A stretch of 64,000 bases of DNA from Ganoderma boninense (Eukaryota; Basidiomycota; Agaricomycetes; Polyporales; Polyporaceae), in contig CM035312.1 in the NCBI GenBank assembly GCA_002900995.3, forward strand, positions 2,996,602 to 3,060,601, in the 5' to 3' direction. Shown one piece after another: positions 54,394 through 64,000 of this stretch. Under the pieces are notes generated by a model. The model saw nothing but the letters and a program-made list of their open reading frames with translations, had not been told where the DNA came from and did not search any database. A program made the position numbers and the translations under genes. Position 1 is the stretch's first letter. Each line of letters begins with the position of its first letter.

Positions 54394-56506
54394 CTAAACG
54401 TACTCCTCGTGAAGCTCAATGCCTCCGATAGTCTTCCTCCTCTTCGGGTCGAACTCGCCGACAGCCTTGCGCACGCCCTCGCCGAGGCCGGCTGGGCCAC
54501 ACACGCCGACTATAACACCCGTAAGGCCGCCACCGCCACGACGGCGTTCTTGCCCCCCGGAGAAGAGGGCAGTCGAGCGGTCGACGACGCCAGAAAGGAT
54601 CTTCCCAAGGCGGGGGCGAGCAGGCGATAGCGTGAGCTTGGGCGGCAGGTTGCGGAACATCTTGAGCGCGTCTTCGCTCTCGGGCGCACGCGTGTAGTAC
54701 ACCGAGATGCGGAGGTCCGCATAGCCTTCGTAGCTCTGCGCGAGGAGGCTCGAGAACAGCGGGACGAGCGGGGTGAGCTGCGCGGGGTCCTGCACGCACC
54801 ACACGAGTTCCATCGCGCGCACGCGGGAGCGATACTCGGCGTCCTTCTGCATCAGGTCTTGCACCGCCGCAAGCGCGAACGTGATGCCCGACCCGCCTGC
54901 GACGAACATCGCCCCAGAGAACGACGAGAAGATGGCGTGGCCGGGGCCCCCGTACGGACCCTCGACAACGACCTGGACGGTCGCGCCTAGGCCGTTAGCC
55001 TCGCCATACTCGGCGCGCTGTGCGAGCTGGTACAGCTTGTTCGTCCAGTCACCCGCCTTCTTCACGAGGAGCACGAGGCCCTCGCCGCTGGGAGAGCGGC
55101 TGACGCTCGCGATCGTGAACGGGTGCGCCTCCGCCCAGCCACGCCAGCCCATGCCCCACGATAAGACGCGCAGGCGGACGTGTTGGCCCGCGCGCCAGCC
55201 GGCATTGATGGCGGGGACCTCGACACGCGTGACACCGAGTTCTGGAAGGGGCCGGAGGCGGGCCATCGCGACGCGCGTCTTGACGAGGCGCACCACGCGG
55301 TCGAAACCGTAAACGCCGACTGCACACAGGACGTAGGGCACTGCCGCGGGGACATGCTCGCAGACCGACACGAGGAGGAGGACGACGGAGATGACGTGCG
55401 ACGGGATGAAGATCGAGTTGTAGAACTTGGACCGGACGACCTCGGTCGACAGCAGGAGGAGTAGGTCCGCGCAGATGAGCGCGACGAGGGCCCACGTGAA
55501 CTCAGGGAGGGCGATCTTCTTGCTGAAGCTCCCGTCGGCGCTCCAATCATAGACTGCAGATAGAAGTGGAAACGATCAGACGATGTCAATCTCGGGCGAA
55601 GGAAGGGCCGAAACGCCTCACAATATCCGATCGCATGAACATTGGCGGCGAGGACGAACATGCGGCCTGCGAACCGGTGGATGTAATTGAGCTGCGACGG
55701 CGTTTCATCGTCAGTAAATATAGCATAATGAACACCGAGCGCAGAGAGGGAAGCAGACGCACCCGTTCATAGCCAAAGCCAATGAGCATGCCGACGAGGT
55801 TGTTCTTTGTGCCAAAAATAATCACGACCGGTATCTGGCTCAACGCCACGAAGCCAGCGCGAATAGGCTCGGCCAGGGGGTTGGACATGTACAGCCCAGC
55901 GTAGAGGACGACGCCGAGATAGCCAAGGAGGATGATGCTCTTTCCAATCGTGAGGCCGGGGCGAACAGACCGACGGAGGAAGGCGGCGGGCCCGGCGAAC
56001 ATGGTCGACCAACCGGACATGTGGGTGGGGACGTTCTGGCTCCTGCGCGCGTGACCGCTGGCGGTGGAGGCCTTGCGTAGGAGGTCAGGGTGCGAGGAGA
56101 CGTAGGTGTGAGAGGCGTCTGTGGTCGCGCCCCACTTGTCCATGTAGTCTTCGGTGTAGGTAGGCTCGGGGGCCCATCGCTCGCGCTCGGGCATGTGGGC
56201 GCGGGAGACGGGGGAAATGACATCCTGACGCTTGGCCGACGGGCGGCGGACGACGGGCTTGGGGCCCTCGATGTAGACAGAGCGGAGGAAGTGGCCGTCG
56301 ACCCATTCGCGCTTGTGGACGAACCGAATGGCCGCGCGCGGCAAGAAGAGAAGGAAGAAAAAGGCGGCGACACAGAGCAGGAAGACGTCGATGTTGAAAA
56401 TCAGAGCCGAGTTGTCGAAACGTGCTGGTGCACCAGCAGGCGCGGCGGCAGCAGAGGTACCGTTGGTTGTGGAGGAAGTGTTGGTCGCGGCAGCAAGGAC
56501 GGGCAT
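54394..56506 (-). CDS. ferric/metal reductase (FRE family), 657 aa, three exons
   Basis: A membrane flavocytochrome that passes electrons from NADPH through FAD and two haems to extracellular metal ions, usually Fe3+ or Cu2+, for uptake. Exons 56506-55763, 55691-55622 and 55553-54394 join in phase (658 codons). Residues 1-30 are Ala/Thr/Ser-rich; TM1 (IFNIDVFLLCVAAFFFLLFL) is followed by a cytosolic-type loop of about 130 residues. The four haem ligands are visible as two pairs with 13-residue spacing: H253/H267 in IHRFAGRMFVLAANVH and H324/H338 in HVISVVLLLVSVCEH. The FAD site is HPFTIAS, and NADPH-binding motifs are GGSGITFAL and VCGPAGLGEGV near the C-terminus. The length is typical. No iron-uptake partner (ferroxidase, permease) lies next to it in the window. 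Confidence 0.93.
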
Positions 56507-57160
56507 GTTGAAAGAGTGATAGTGGGTAACGAGTGGCAGGTAACAGATCCTGGACCTTAAAGGACGCAGTCCAATATACCAGCAGAACCAGGTCCGACCC
56601 GCAGTCGATGAAAACTGGAGAGGGCCGTGCGTTGGTGGTGGTGGTATTAAAGAACGAGGAATCGGAGGATATCCGCCGCACGCGCTCGCCTACCTCCAAC
56701 CTGCAACTGCTGCGCTTATTTCGCCTCTTCCAATCAGCCGGCGTCCCCCGTCTTATCTCATCATCTCCCCGCATGCAGGACACCATTATCCTTCGTTACC
56801 AGCAACCAGCCTTGTTCTCGAACGCCACCGCGCCGCTTCTACAGTATCGACTCCATCCCCCCAACTTAATCCGACAATCTTGCCTGCGAGCAGCACATAA
56901 AAATGCCTCTGTCCGACATACGGAACTGCGCTGGAGCGAGACGGACTCGGCTCGCAACTGTCTTGGCACACATTAGGCCCATGAAACTCGTCACTTTGCT
57001 CCAGCCTCTCCGACGATAGGCATGGTCCACGGTCTCAACTCTGTCGGTGCACATACTTAGGACCTTGCGTTCATCGGGAGGCTGAAGGTTCCGCACGCGC
57101 AGCTGACAGTGGCACGGCACGACCGCCAGGTACCTGAGTACATCGACGATCAAGCCTAAT
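56507..57160. other. upstream region of the reductase gene
   Basis: Should contain the reductase promoter. Only short frames without motifs. I looked for but cannot claim specific iron-regulatory GATA-type clusters. Confidence 0.45.
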
Positions 57161-57499
57161 TCAGGGCGTGTAAGCAGGGGCGAGCAGTCGGCTCCCCGAC
57201 GAAGGTGAGTACACCAGCAGTATGTGCACATCCCATTCCCTTGGGTTCAGTTTATGTGGCAGTACGAGGTTATCAACGATCCATTCAATGGTTCTGATAT
57301 TTCCATGCTGGCTTCGCACGGAAGGTTTAGTCGAACCCGCGTTTGTGTATCCGAGTTGCAGTAAACCGTCGCTGCCGATGCGTTGGAAAAGGTGCTCAAT
57401 GACAGAGATACCCTCATATGCATGTGTTATATCGTCTTGTCCAATAGACGCAAAGATTTCGTAAAATGATATTCCTGCGCCACGTCCATCGAGTCCAGG
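57161..57499 (-). CDS. exon-like open frame of unknown family, 113 codons
   Basis: Starting at an AG acceptor (AACTAG/CCTGG) the frame reads PGLDGRGAGISFYEIFASIG, QDDITHAYEGISVIEHLFQR, IGSDGLLQLGYTNAGSTKPS, IRTIEWIVDNLVLPHKLNPR, and ends in a TGA at 57163-57161. It has no internal ATG near its start, so it is easily overlooked. The composition and codon usage look coding, but upstream exons could not be joined with confidence; candidates lie on the minus strand between 57600 and 59300 (for example a frame with PEEANPLHGYIELQGPRP near 59270). Function unknown. Confidence 0.4.
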   Translation of the reverse strand, partial: PGLDGRGAGISFYEIFASIGQDDITHAYEGISVIEHLFQRIGSDGLLQLGYTNAGSTKPSVRSQHGNIRTIEWIVDNLVLPHKLNPREWDVHILLVYSPSSGSRLLAPAYTP

Positions 57500-60378
57500 C
57501 TAGTTGCCAATTTCCGAGGGGTTAAAATTGCTATGAAAATGAAAAGGCCTGTGAGTAGCCCTCTTCAAAAGAATTTCACCGCAATACTGTATTCTCTGCA
57601 TTACCATGCTGCTCATACAGTACACTTACTGATCGAGTTCCCGTTTCAACAGGACGATCTGCCCTCCGATGCACGCTCCGCCACATCCACGACCGCAGCC
57701 GTAGCCAAATGGAACCTTTCTAACCGTGTTCGGGGGCACATATGGAGCATGTCGCGCACACTACCATTAATGGACACAGATTCCGACGGATCCAAGGATG
57801 CGGGATGGTTGCCCCGATGGACTGCGGCCTCCATCGTGACCGGAACCTTGTCGGCCCCACAAGGGAGAGAAACGGCTGTGCTGTGAAGCAGTTGGAGCGT
57901 CGAGACTCGAAATACTCTGTGCGGCGAACATGAAAATCGATTCGTCATGCCATCGGGCAGTCGCCAGGCAACTCTGCGCGCCGCACGCCAAACGCATGCG
58001 TACTTTTCGCTTGAAAATCATCGTCGACATCGTCATTTCAGGTGAAGTCAGCATGCGTGTGACGTACATTCTTCCTACTATCTGCTAGTTTTCGAGACTT
58101 GAGGTGTTTAGCCGACCGCTACCGCGGAAAAGAGAAGCTCCTCCTCGGACTGAATGGTGCCTGCGGGCCCCGTCTCTGCTAGCGAAAATCTCGGAACGGG
58201 AGGGATCTCGGACCCCCCACACCGCATTTCTCACCGTCTGTGTCCGCAGCAGCTTCTAGTAACCACGCCTCTTTTGCATGCGACATGCTTGGAGGACGAT
58301 GCGCAGTACTTGTGCGGATATCGGACTTCTCTTGGCTCTCTCCACACATGAACTAGACCAAGTGGTTGCTGTCTTCGCAACGTTCTGACACCAGCACACC
58401 AGGAGATTCGCGGGCGGTTGGAACCTTGGTGAGCGGTTGTCACTTCTCGTTGGGCAAACGTTGGGGACGATTTGATATTTAAATTACTTATGTTTTCCTG
58501 AACACTCATCTGGCAGGACGATTCTCGGTGCTGTGACGAAGACCAGCGGAGACGGAGAGGACGATCAGTTTACCATTGGCTTCTGCCAACATAAGTATCG
58601 GGGGTACGTTGTCTAACAGTCAACGTCGCAAACATACTGATGGATGATAGGTTGTACAGCTTACCCGGCGTGGACTGACCTCGACATCGAAATGGCACGG
58701 CGGGCAAGACCTGATGATTCACGTAGAGAAGCCTTGAGGCATCTAGGACCACTTACGAAATGTGTCTTCTAGATTCCTCTGGAGCCTTTGTCCGCCTCAT
58801 CTTCGGAAACAGAGACGTTAAGTTACGCAAAAAATGTCATCGCTGGCAGGTTTTGCCCGTTGTGTAAGAGGCTGAGGCAACTAGTTATCAATCATAGAAT
58901 GCTTACGTTGTGTTGCATGCGCAGTTCGAGTCGACCAATCGCGAGCAGCGACGACCAAGTGACAACGACGAGACGGCGGTGGATGAATGCTGTTGGATAG
59001 CAGTTGCCACCAGCAGGATTCGCCGCAGGCGCAGCCTAGAAGCGGGCGCGAGTCCAACCGGAAGGAGTATAGCAAGCGAGATACGGAAACGAGATGCGAT
59101 TCTACTGTTGCCGACCGCCGTGACTAGCCTTTGGATGGTCGCAGGGTAGATCCTATGGCTCACCGGGAAGTGCATAAAGTTTGGCTGTCGGCTGTCTGGA
59201 ACGCGCAGATTAGGTCTAGGGCCTTGAAGCTCAATATATCCATGCAGTGGATTAGCCTCTTCTGGGATACAAACTTTTGGTGGCAAGAGCATGAATAGGA
59301 GAGACGTCAGAGCATTTTCAATCTTTGAAGGATCGATATCATGTCATGAAGAGCGACGTGGCATGATGGCGCGTGCTGCCGGTGAGCCATAGTATTATGC
59401 ACTCAGACAGCCAGACTGATTATACCCAAGAGTTTGTTTCGATAGCATCAGGAAGTGCAGAAGGTGGAAACGGCAGCGCGGCGACTGGCAGCTGAGCAGC
59501 TCCACTGGCGCTTGTTCAGATGACGTCACACCGCAGGCGTCCCTCGGCTAATCGTCCGCCAAAACAAGTAATTGAGGCGCCCGAAAGCGCCCTGCAGGGA
59601 AAATGCGGACCGACTTGCCGAAACAGTTCTCCCACTTGCTTGGATGCAACAGAACGACCTCCACATATACTTACACTTACGAGGGATACAAGAAGATAGA
59701 ACATTTCAAACCAAAGCATTAATGATGGTACTTACTCACCGGCAATGGCAGTGACAGGCTAGCCGATTCCGCTGAGTCGACTCGGCGTGAAAAAAGTCGT
59801 TCCGGCATCCAGGACCGCATATAGCCGCATGTATGTGGCTATATGCGCACTCGATACCGCCACAAACCTCTCCGTCTCCCTGATCCTGCGGTGCGCGGAA
59901 TAAAGGGACCACGCACCACACATAAGCCGAGGTATCCGCACCCTGCGCCGTGGTTAGGATCCAGCGAGGAGAACAGACTCGGGCAGGAGATGGTGGCGGC
60001 CGAGGGGAAAGGTAGGACGTCGGGAGTCGGGAGGGCGGGCGACCGACTTTGTGACGGGCCAAGTGACGTTGTACGTGAAGACATGCACATCGCCGAGGCT
60101 AGATCGGGATCGCGCACTTCCGGATTGGACGGCCGCTGTCCCCAAGTCGGCGGCGCAGTGCATTGCTCGTGACTGGGTCATCGACCGAGGAAGTAATTCG
60201 GTTCAGAGCGCACTACTGTGGTTATCTCGTGCAGCTCAACACCCCTTCCCCAAGTACTTAATTTGGACGTCAACGCGAACTTTCCAGGGCGTCATTGATC
60301 AATGATTGGCACGCGGCGCCAAAGCTGTTCCATCAACATCCACCGTGAACGAGGCATAACTCCATTTCATGCCTCAGG
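57500..60378. other. no confident gene; possible scattered exons
   Basis: Contains several short minus-strand frames that read like exon fragments (57646-57948; 58903-59292) and could belong to the same gene as the 57.2-57.5 kb exon, but splice sites and phases do not give a unique chain. Alternatively it is a decayed gene. No repeats recognised. Confidence 0.35.
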
Positions 60379-62254
60379 CTAGAAGGGAACAGGCAAGTTC
60401 CTTTGCAAGTATCCCCGCCACGTGGGCAGCGGCCTCTTATACCCCACCGACCGCTGCAGATCCTCGATCGCGCTCGCCCACCTCACCAGCTCCGCCTCGC
60501 CCCACGCCGTCTGCATGATCCCAAGCCCGAACGGCATCCCCGACTCCGGGTCCACCCCCGCTGGGATCGCGATGACCGGGTAGCCCGCCTGCGCGGCGAT
60601 CTGCGGTGCCTGCGCGACCTGCGGGGGCACGAGCAGGCCCGCGAGCTTCGTCCTCGTCTCGTTGCGGTTGTGTGTGAGCGCGTCGTCGATACCTTGACGA
60701 CATTTGCTTTGGCAGAAGTCGAGTGCCTGCCAGTACATCTCGTCACGGACGCCCCTCGTAGCCAGCGATGCAAGGAAGCCGTCTTGGCCCGACGCGAACG
60801 CGGGGTGCGCCCCGGGCACGCCGCCTTCGGACCCGGCGTTGTCGAGGTTGTACTGTACGATGTCTTCGAGGGACCGCACATTGGTATTGGAGACCTCGGC
60901 GAGGTACGACTTGATGTTGTTGTAGAAGTCGACCTTGATGTACGTGTACTCGGACTCGTTCGGAAACCCGCGGACGGTGCCCCAGTCCCAGTTCCAGCCG
61001 TCGGGCGAGACGAGGGTCTGATAGTCTGTGATCTCAGTATTGTTGAGGATAGTTGCGCCGGCCGAGCGGACGAGGTCGATGAGGTCGAGGAGCTGCGTCT
61101 GCTGGTCCTCGTCGGCGTAGACCCAGAAGCTCTTCCAAGGGAGCCCGAACACGGCTCCCTTGAGCGCTGTCTTGTTGGCGAGAAACTGAGCATAACCGCC
61201 AGCAGGGGTCTTGCCTGCTTGCGCGAGAGTGTAGTTGTCGCGCTCGTCTACACCGTAGATGGCGTCCAGAACGAGTGTCGCGTCCTCGACTGTGCGGGCC
61301 AAGATGCCGACAGAGTCCTGGTGCTCGCTCTCGGGTATGACGCCGGCACGAGAGGTGAGGCCGACAGTGGGCTTGATACCCACAAGCGCATTGCGCGATG
61401 CCGGGTTGATCACTAGCGTCATCAGGTGTGGATCCACTCGAAGCTCATAGGTTCATTCAAACTTACCACTTCCGTCAGTCTCAGTCCCCAGCGAAAACGC
61501 GATAGCATTCGCCGCAACCCCGACACCACCTCCCGAACTACTCCCCCCGGGTTGACGGTCAAGTTGTACGCACTCCTGACCTGTCCACCCCGCGCCGAGT
61601 ACCCCTCCGAGTAGTCGTTGCTGCGCATGTCCGCCCACTCGCTCAGCCCCGCCTTGCCGAAGAGCACGGCGCCCGCCTCGCGCAGCCTCTTGACGACGTG
61701 CGCGTCGCGGGGCACGATGTTGCCGAGCAGGGCCCAGCTGCCCGCAGTCGTCTCGAGGCTGTCCTTGCTGCCGATGTTGTCCTTGACGGTGAACGGGATA
61801 CCGTGCAGCGGGCCGCGAAGGTTGCCCTGCCGACATTCGGCGTCGCGCTCCGCAGCGATGGCGAAAACATCGGGATTGTGCTGCAGAACAGAGCTATCGG
61901 ACGTTAACGATGCGATGATTTGGCGAGTATGGCGACATCGTTTGATGTCGTAGGATGACTCACGGGGTAGGGGTGTGGAAGGACGTGGTATGTGTGGACT
62001 CACTTGATATACTGCTGGGTTTGATATGTCCGGACGAGGTAGCACGTCGCGAGCTGCACCGAAGTGAGCTTCCCTTGACGCATAGCGGTTTGCATCTCGT
62101 CAATGGTGGCCTCGTGCAGCTTGAAGCCAGAGCAATCCGCCATGGGGAACAGGTCCTCCGTACCGACGTGTTCCTGGAGGGGAATCAGGTTTGCTGCGGC
62201 GAGGGCTTGACCCGTAAGGAGGACGATGGACCAGGAGAATAAACAGAGAAACAT
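60379..62254 (-). pseudogene. secreted amidase-signature family protein, one-base frameshift
   Basis: Amidase-signature enzymes hydrolyse amide bonds with a Ser-cisSer-Lys triad. Exons: 62254-62004, 61893-61467, 61412-60379. The N-terminus is a signal peptide (MFLCLFSWSIVLLTGQALA). The catalytic Lys121 is in GIPFTVKDNIGSKD; NLTVNPGG is followed in another frame by SSSGGGVGVAANAIAFSLGT and ETDGS (cis-Ser and nucleophile Ser). The two frames meet at a run of six G (plus-strand C61543-61548): one more base would keep the frame, and the phases of both introns also require exactly one extra base. The rest (ASRNALVGIKPTVGLTSRAG, GYPVIAIPAGVDPESGMPFG) is intact to the C-terminus. Expected length about 570 aa. 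A homopolymer sequencing error is a serious alternative, in which case the gene is functional. The substrate cannot be predicted. Confidence 0.8.
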
Positions 62255-62284
62255 GGCGAGAAGGTTAACCAGAAACAAGATGCC

Positions 62285-63428
62285 GCGGGCGACGCCTTTA
62301 TTGTCTGAGAGGGTCAGCCTGGAGGCAGGATCCGGCTCGGAGGAAGGACGTCGATCGAGGCGTCGGCCCTCGTGAAGACGATAATCATAAGAGTTTCAAT
62401 TTTAAATACAAACACGCGCCTGAGAAGGGGCCGGCTCCTGTGAGCCGCCATGTCCAAAGCGCTATAGGCAGGTAAACATGGACAAGGATAAGCACGTCAT
62501 TCAATTAGCCAGGGTCGGAGAAGAGGGAATGAAGTTGGGGTTGATCATCGCGACACGCCGCGTTCGCTGACCTTCTTTCATTCATTCCCCCGCCTCATGG
62601 GAATTGAAATCCCTGACAGTGGCAAAGCGGAGGGGTGGGTAGGATGGGCCTGGGAAAGTCTCAAGATATCACTTATGCGGCGAATGTGAGGCAGCTGAAA
62701 ATCGATCCGCGTGAGACCGTAAGACAGCGAGCTGGGCACAGCATCTGGAGGGGGAAAAAGGGTCCGTACACAGCGCGGGGGGGATTATGGAGAGAGTAAA
62801 ATGAGTGCTGAAGGGGTGCAGGGAGCTCCTCGGTTGATGTGCGAGTTGAGGCGAAAAGAGCCTGAGATAGGCTGAGCTGCTATGTTTCCAGAGGCGCGCG
62901 CGTGACGTCATCCCATAAGCTGAGTCAGTTTGGATTTGGGAGCCAAAATAGGCAAGCTAAGCGCCAATGGCGGCTGCCAGCGTCGCCTCGGCGAGTCCAA
63001 GCTTACTTCTCACACAACTAGCCAATGATCATGTTCTAACTCCATCTCTACAAGCTTGAAGGTGAGGTGCTTTGTCAGTGGTCATGTAGCAAGTACTGAC
63101 AATTATAAGGGCTTGGTAGTTCGTATATGTGTCGCATTGTGGCCACGTCAGCGCGTGAAGTTGGTCTCGATCCGAACCGCTGGCACGATGACGAGCTTAC
63201 CGCAATCGAACTTTAACCTTCGGTCAAGTCAGCCTTACATCTGGAAGTTCGTTCTCTAGAGTTAGCCGGAATGGCTGACATTTCAAGTGCCATATTTCTA
63301 CGCCGATGTGTTCCCTGGTCCCTCTGGTGCTATCCCTGACTTCCACACGACAAGTTCGACTTCGGCCTTACCGCTGCTCAGGCTGACCTCCCCATTCCAA
63401 CTTCATCTCTCGTTTTAAGTAGAAAACC
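62285..63428. other. divergent intergenic region
   Basis: Lies between the minus-strand amidase gene and the plus-strand gene at the right edge, so it should hold both promoters. A TTTTAAATAC element near 62400 could serve as TATA box for the amidase gene. No other structure was recognised. Confidence 0.5.
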
Positions 63429-64000
63429 ATGTTCCTTAAGGCACTCCCGTGGACAAACAAAGATAAGACGAAGACGAAGGTGAAGATGAATGCGGCGCCG
63501 TTCGCGAGACAATTCAGCAGCAAGCTCTCCTTCTTGATGGATCGTCGCGCTCCGAGTCCTTCTGGAGGACATGCTTTTCTGAAGGACGATGTTGGAGAAG
63601 TCTCAGAAGACATTTCCGCTGCATGTATCGCGGATCTCTGCATGGTACGTGCTATGATATCAGTATGCCTGCTAGTGACGAGACCCTTGTACACACCAGC
63701 CTCAGCTTCCTATCGACGGGGCCACGACCTCCAGAGACGCCCCCGCTCAGGATTCGTCCGTCAGCTACCACTCTGACGAAATCTTCCAAGCAGAGATACC
63801 ATCGGGGGTTCCTCCACCCCCTCCCGCTTCCGCGCCCGAGGCAAGCGAACGGACGACTTCACCCGCACCCGCTGAGTTGCCCGTGGACCGACCCACCAAC
63901 GAGCCTTCTGACGACGAGACACCCGCTCAATTGACTTTCGCGTTCGCAGACTCCTTCTCCGACACTGACAGCGACTCTGACGATGTTCCTCTCGGAGATC
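63429..64000 (+). CDS. hypothetical protein, N-terminal part, runs off right edge
   Basis: Exon 1 (63429-63644, 72 codons) starts MFLKALPWTNKDKTKTKVKM and is basic and Ser-rich; a 55-bp intron (63645-63699, GTACGT...CACCAG) leads in phase 0 to exon 2, which stays open to the window end and is Pro/Ser/Asp-rich (IPSGVPPPPPASAPEASERT, SFSDTDSDSDDVPLGD). The overall pattern, a short first exon, a 55-bp phase-0 intron, then a Pro-rich stretch and an acidic DSD tract, recalls the N-terminal part of the kinase gene at 46.4-49.5 kb, so it might be a paralogue whose kinase domain lies beyond the edge. That is inference only. Confidence 0.5.

Noticed and set aside
60403..61416. 337-codon plus-strand ORF opposite the amidase gene
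   Set aside because: A shadow frame: the minus strand carries clear amidase-family sequence with matching splice phases, while the plus-strand translation is Arg/Asp/Val-rich without motifs.

Overview
This window reads as nuclear DNA of a filamentous basidiomycete, most likely an agaricomycete such as a polypore. The reasons are 50-75 bp GT-AG introns in nearly every recognisable gene, a KDZ-type transposase, Ty3/gypsy, Ty1/copia and LINE remnants of basidiomycete type, and a fungal gene set (ferric reductase, prenylcysteine oxidase, secreted amidase-family protein, RSC-type BAH protein). No bacterial-style operons, tRNAs or rRNAs were seen. The species cannot be named from the sequence alone.

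Layout. Positions 1 to about 46 kb form a repeat-rich, gene-poor island. It holds a KDZ transposase running off the left edge (1-1485), a few lineage-specific hypothetical genes (3.2-4.2, 9.1-9.7 kb), a large gene with one in-frame stop (11.3-13.7 kb), a Zn2Cys6-like gene (15.3-16.1 kb) with a decayed copy at 29.6 kb, two LINE 3' ends in opposite orientation (18.0 and 19.0-19.6 kb), a GC-rich tandem array open on both strands (20.7-21.6 kb), a frameshifted gene (21.6-22.8 kb), a broken intron-containing copy of an RSC1/RSC2-like BAH gene (24-25.6 kb), a copia remnant lacking the reverse transcriptase core (26.8-29.5 kb), and a cluster of TTGCAA/TTGCAT-centred palindromes (30.8-31.2 kb).

The centrepiece is a 13.6 kb Ty3/gypsy chromovirus-type retrotransposon at 32108-45696. 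It has two 252-bp LTRs that look identical, a 5-bp target duplication (CTCGT), a polypurine tract, and a Gag-protease-RT-RNaseH-integrase-chromodomain reading frame that stays in one frame for 2507 codons but carries four stop codons and an Asn in the YxDD box. Downstream of integrase is an additional 3' ORF of unknown function. That extra ORF has itself been hit twice: by a 2.4 kb long-inverted-repeat element with a 9-bp target duplication (Mutator-like) and by a 521-bp hAT-like MITE with an 8-bp duplication. The whole composite sits in a third ORF (31124-32107 plus 45702-45923) whose reading frame resumes exactly after the insertion.

From about 46.4 kb rightward the character changes to closely spaced, intron-rich, mostly intact genes, nearly all on the minus strand: a 901-aa Ser/Thr kinase with AGC-like features, a prenylcysteine oxidase, (after a 100-N assembly gap) a Ser/Asp-rich protein, a ferric/metal reductase, an amidase-signature protein with a one-base frameshift at its GGSS motif, and the start of another gene at the right edge. 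The splice phases of the kinase, prenylcysteine oxidase and reductase models close exactly, which is good evidence that they are real genes. No pathway links these neighbours.
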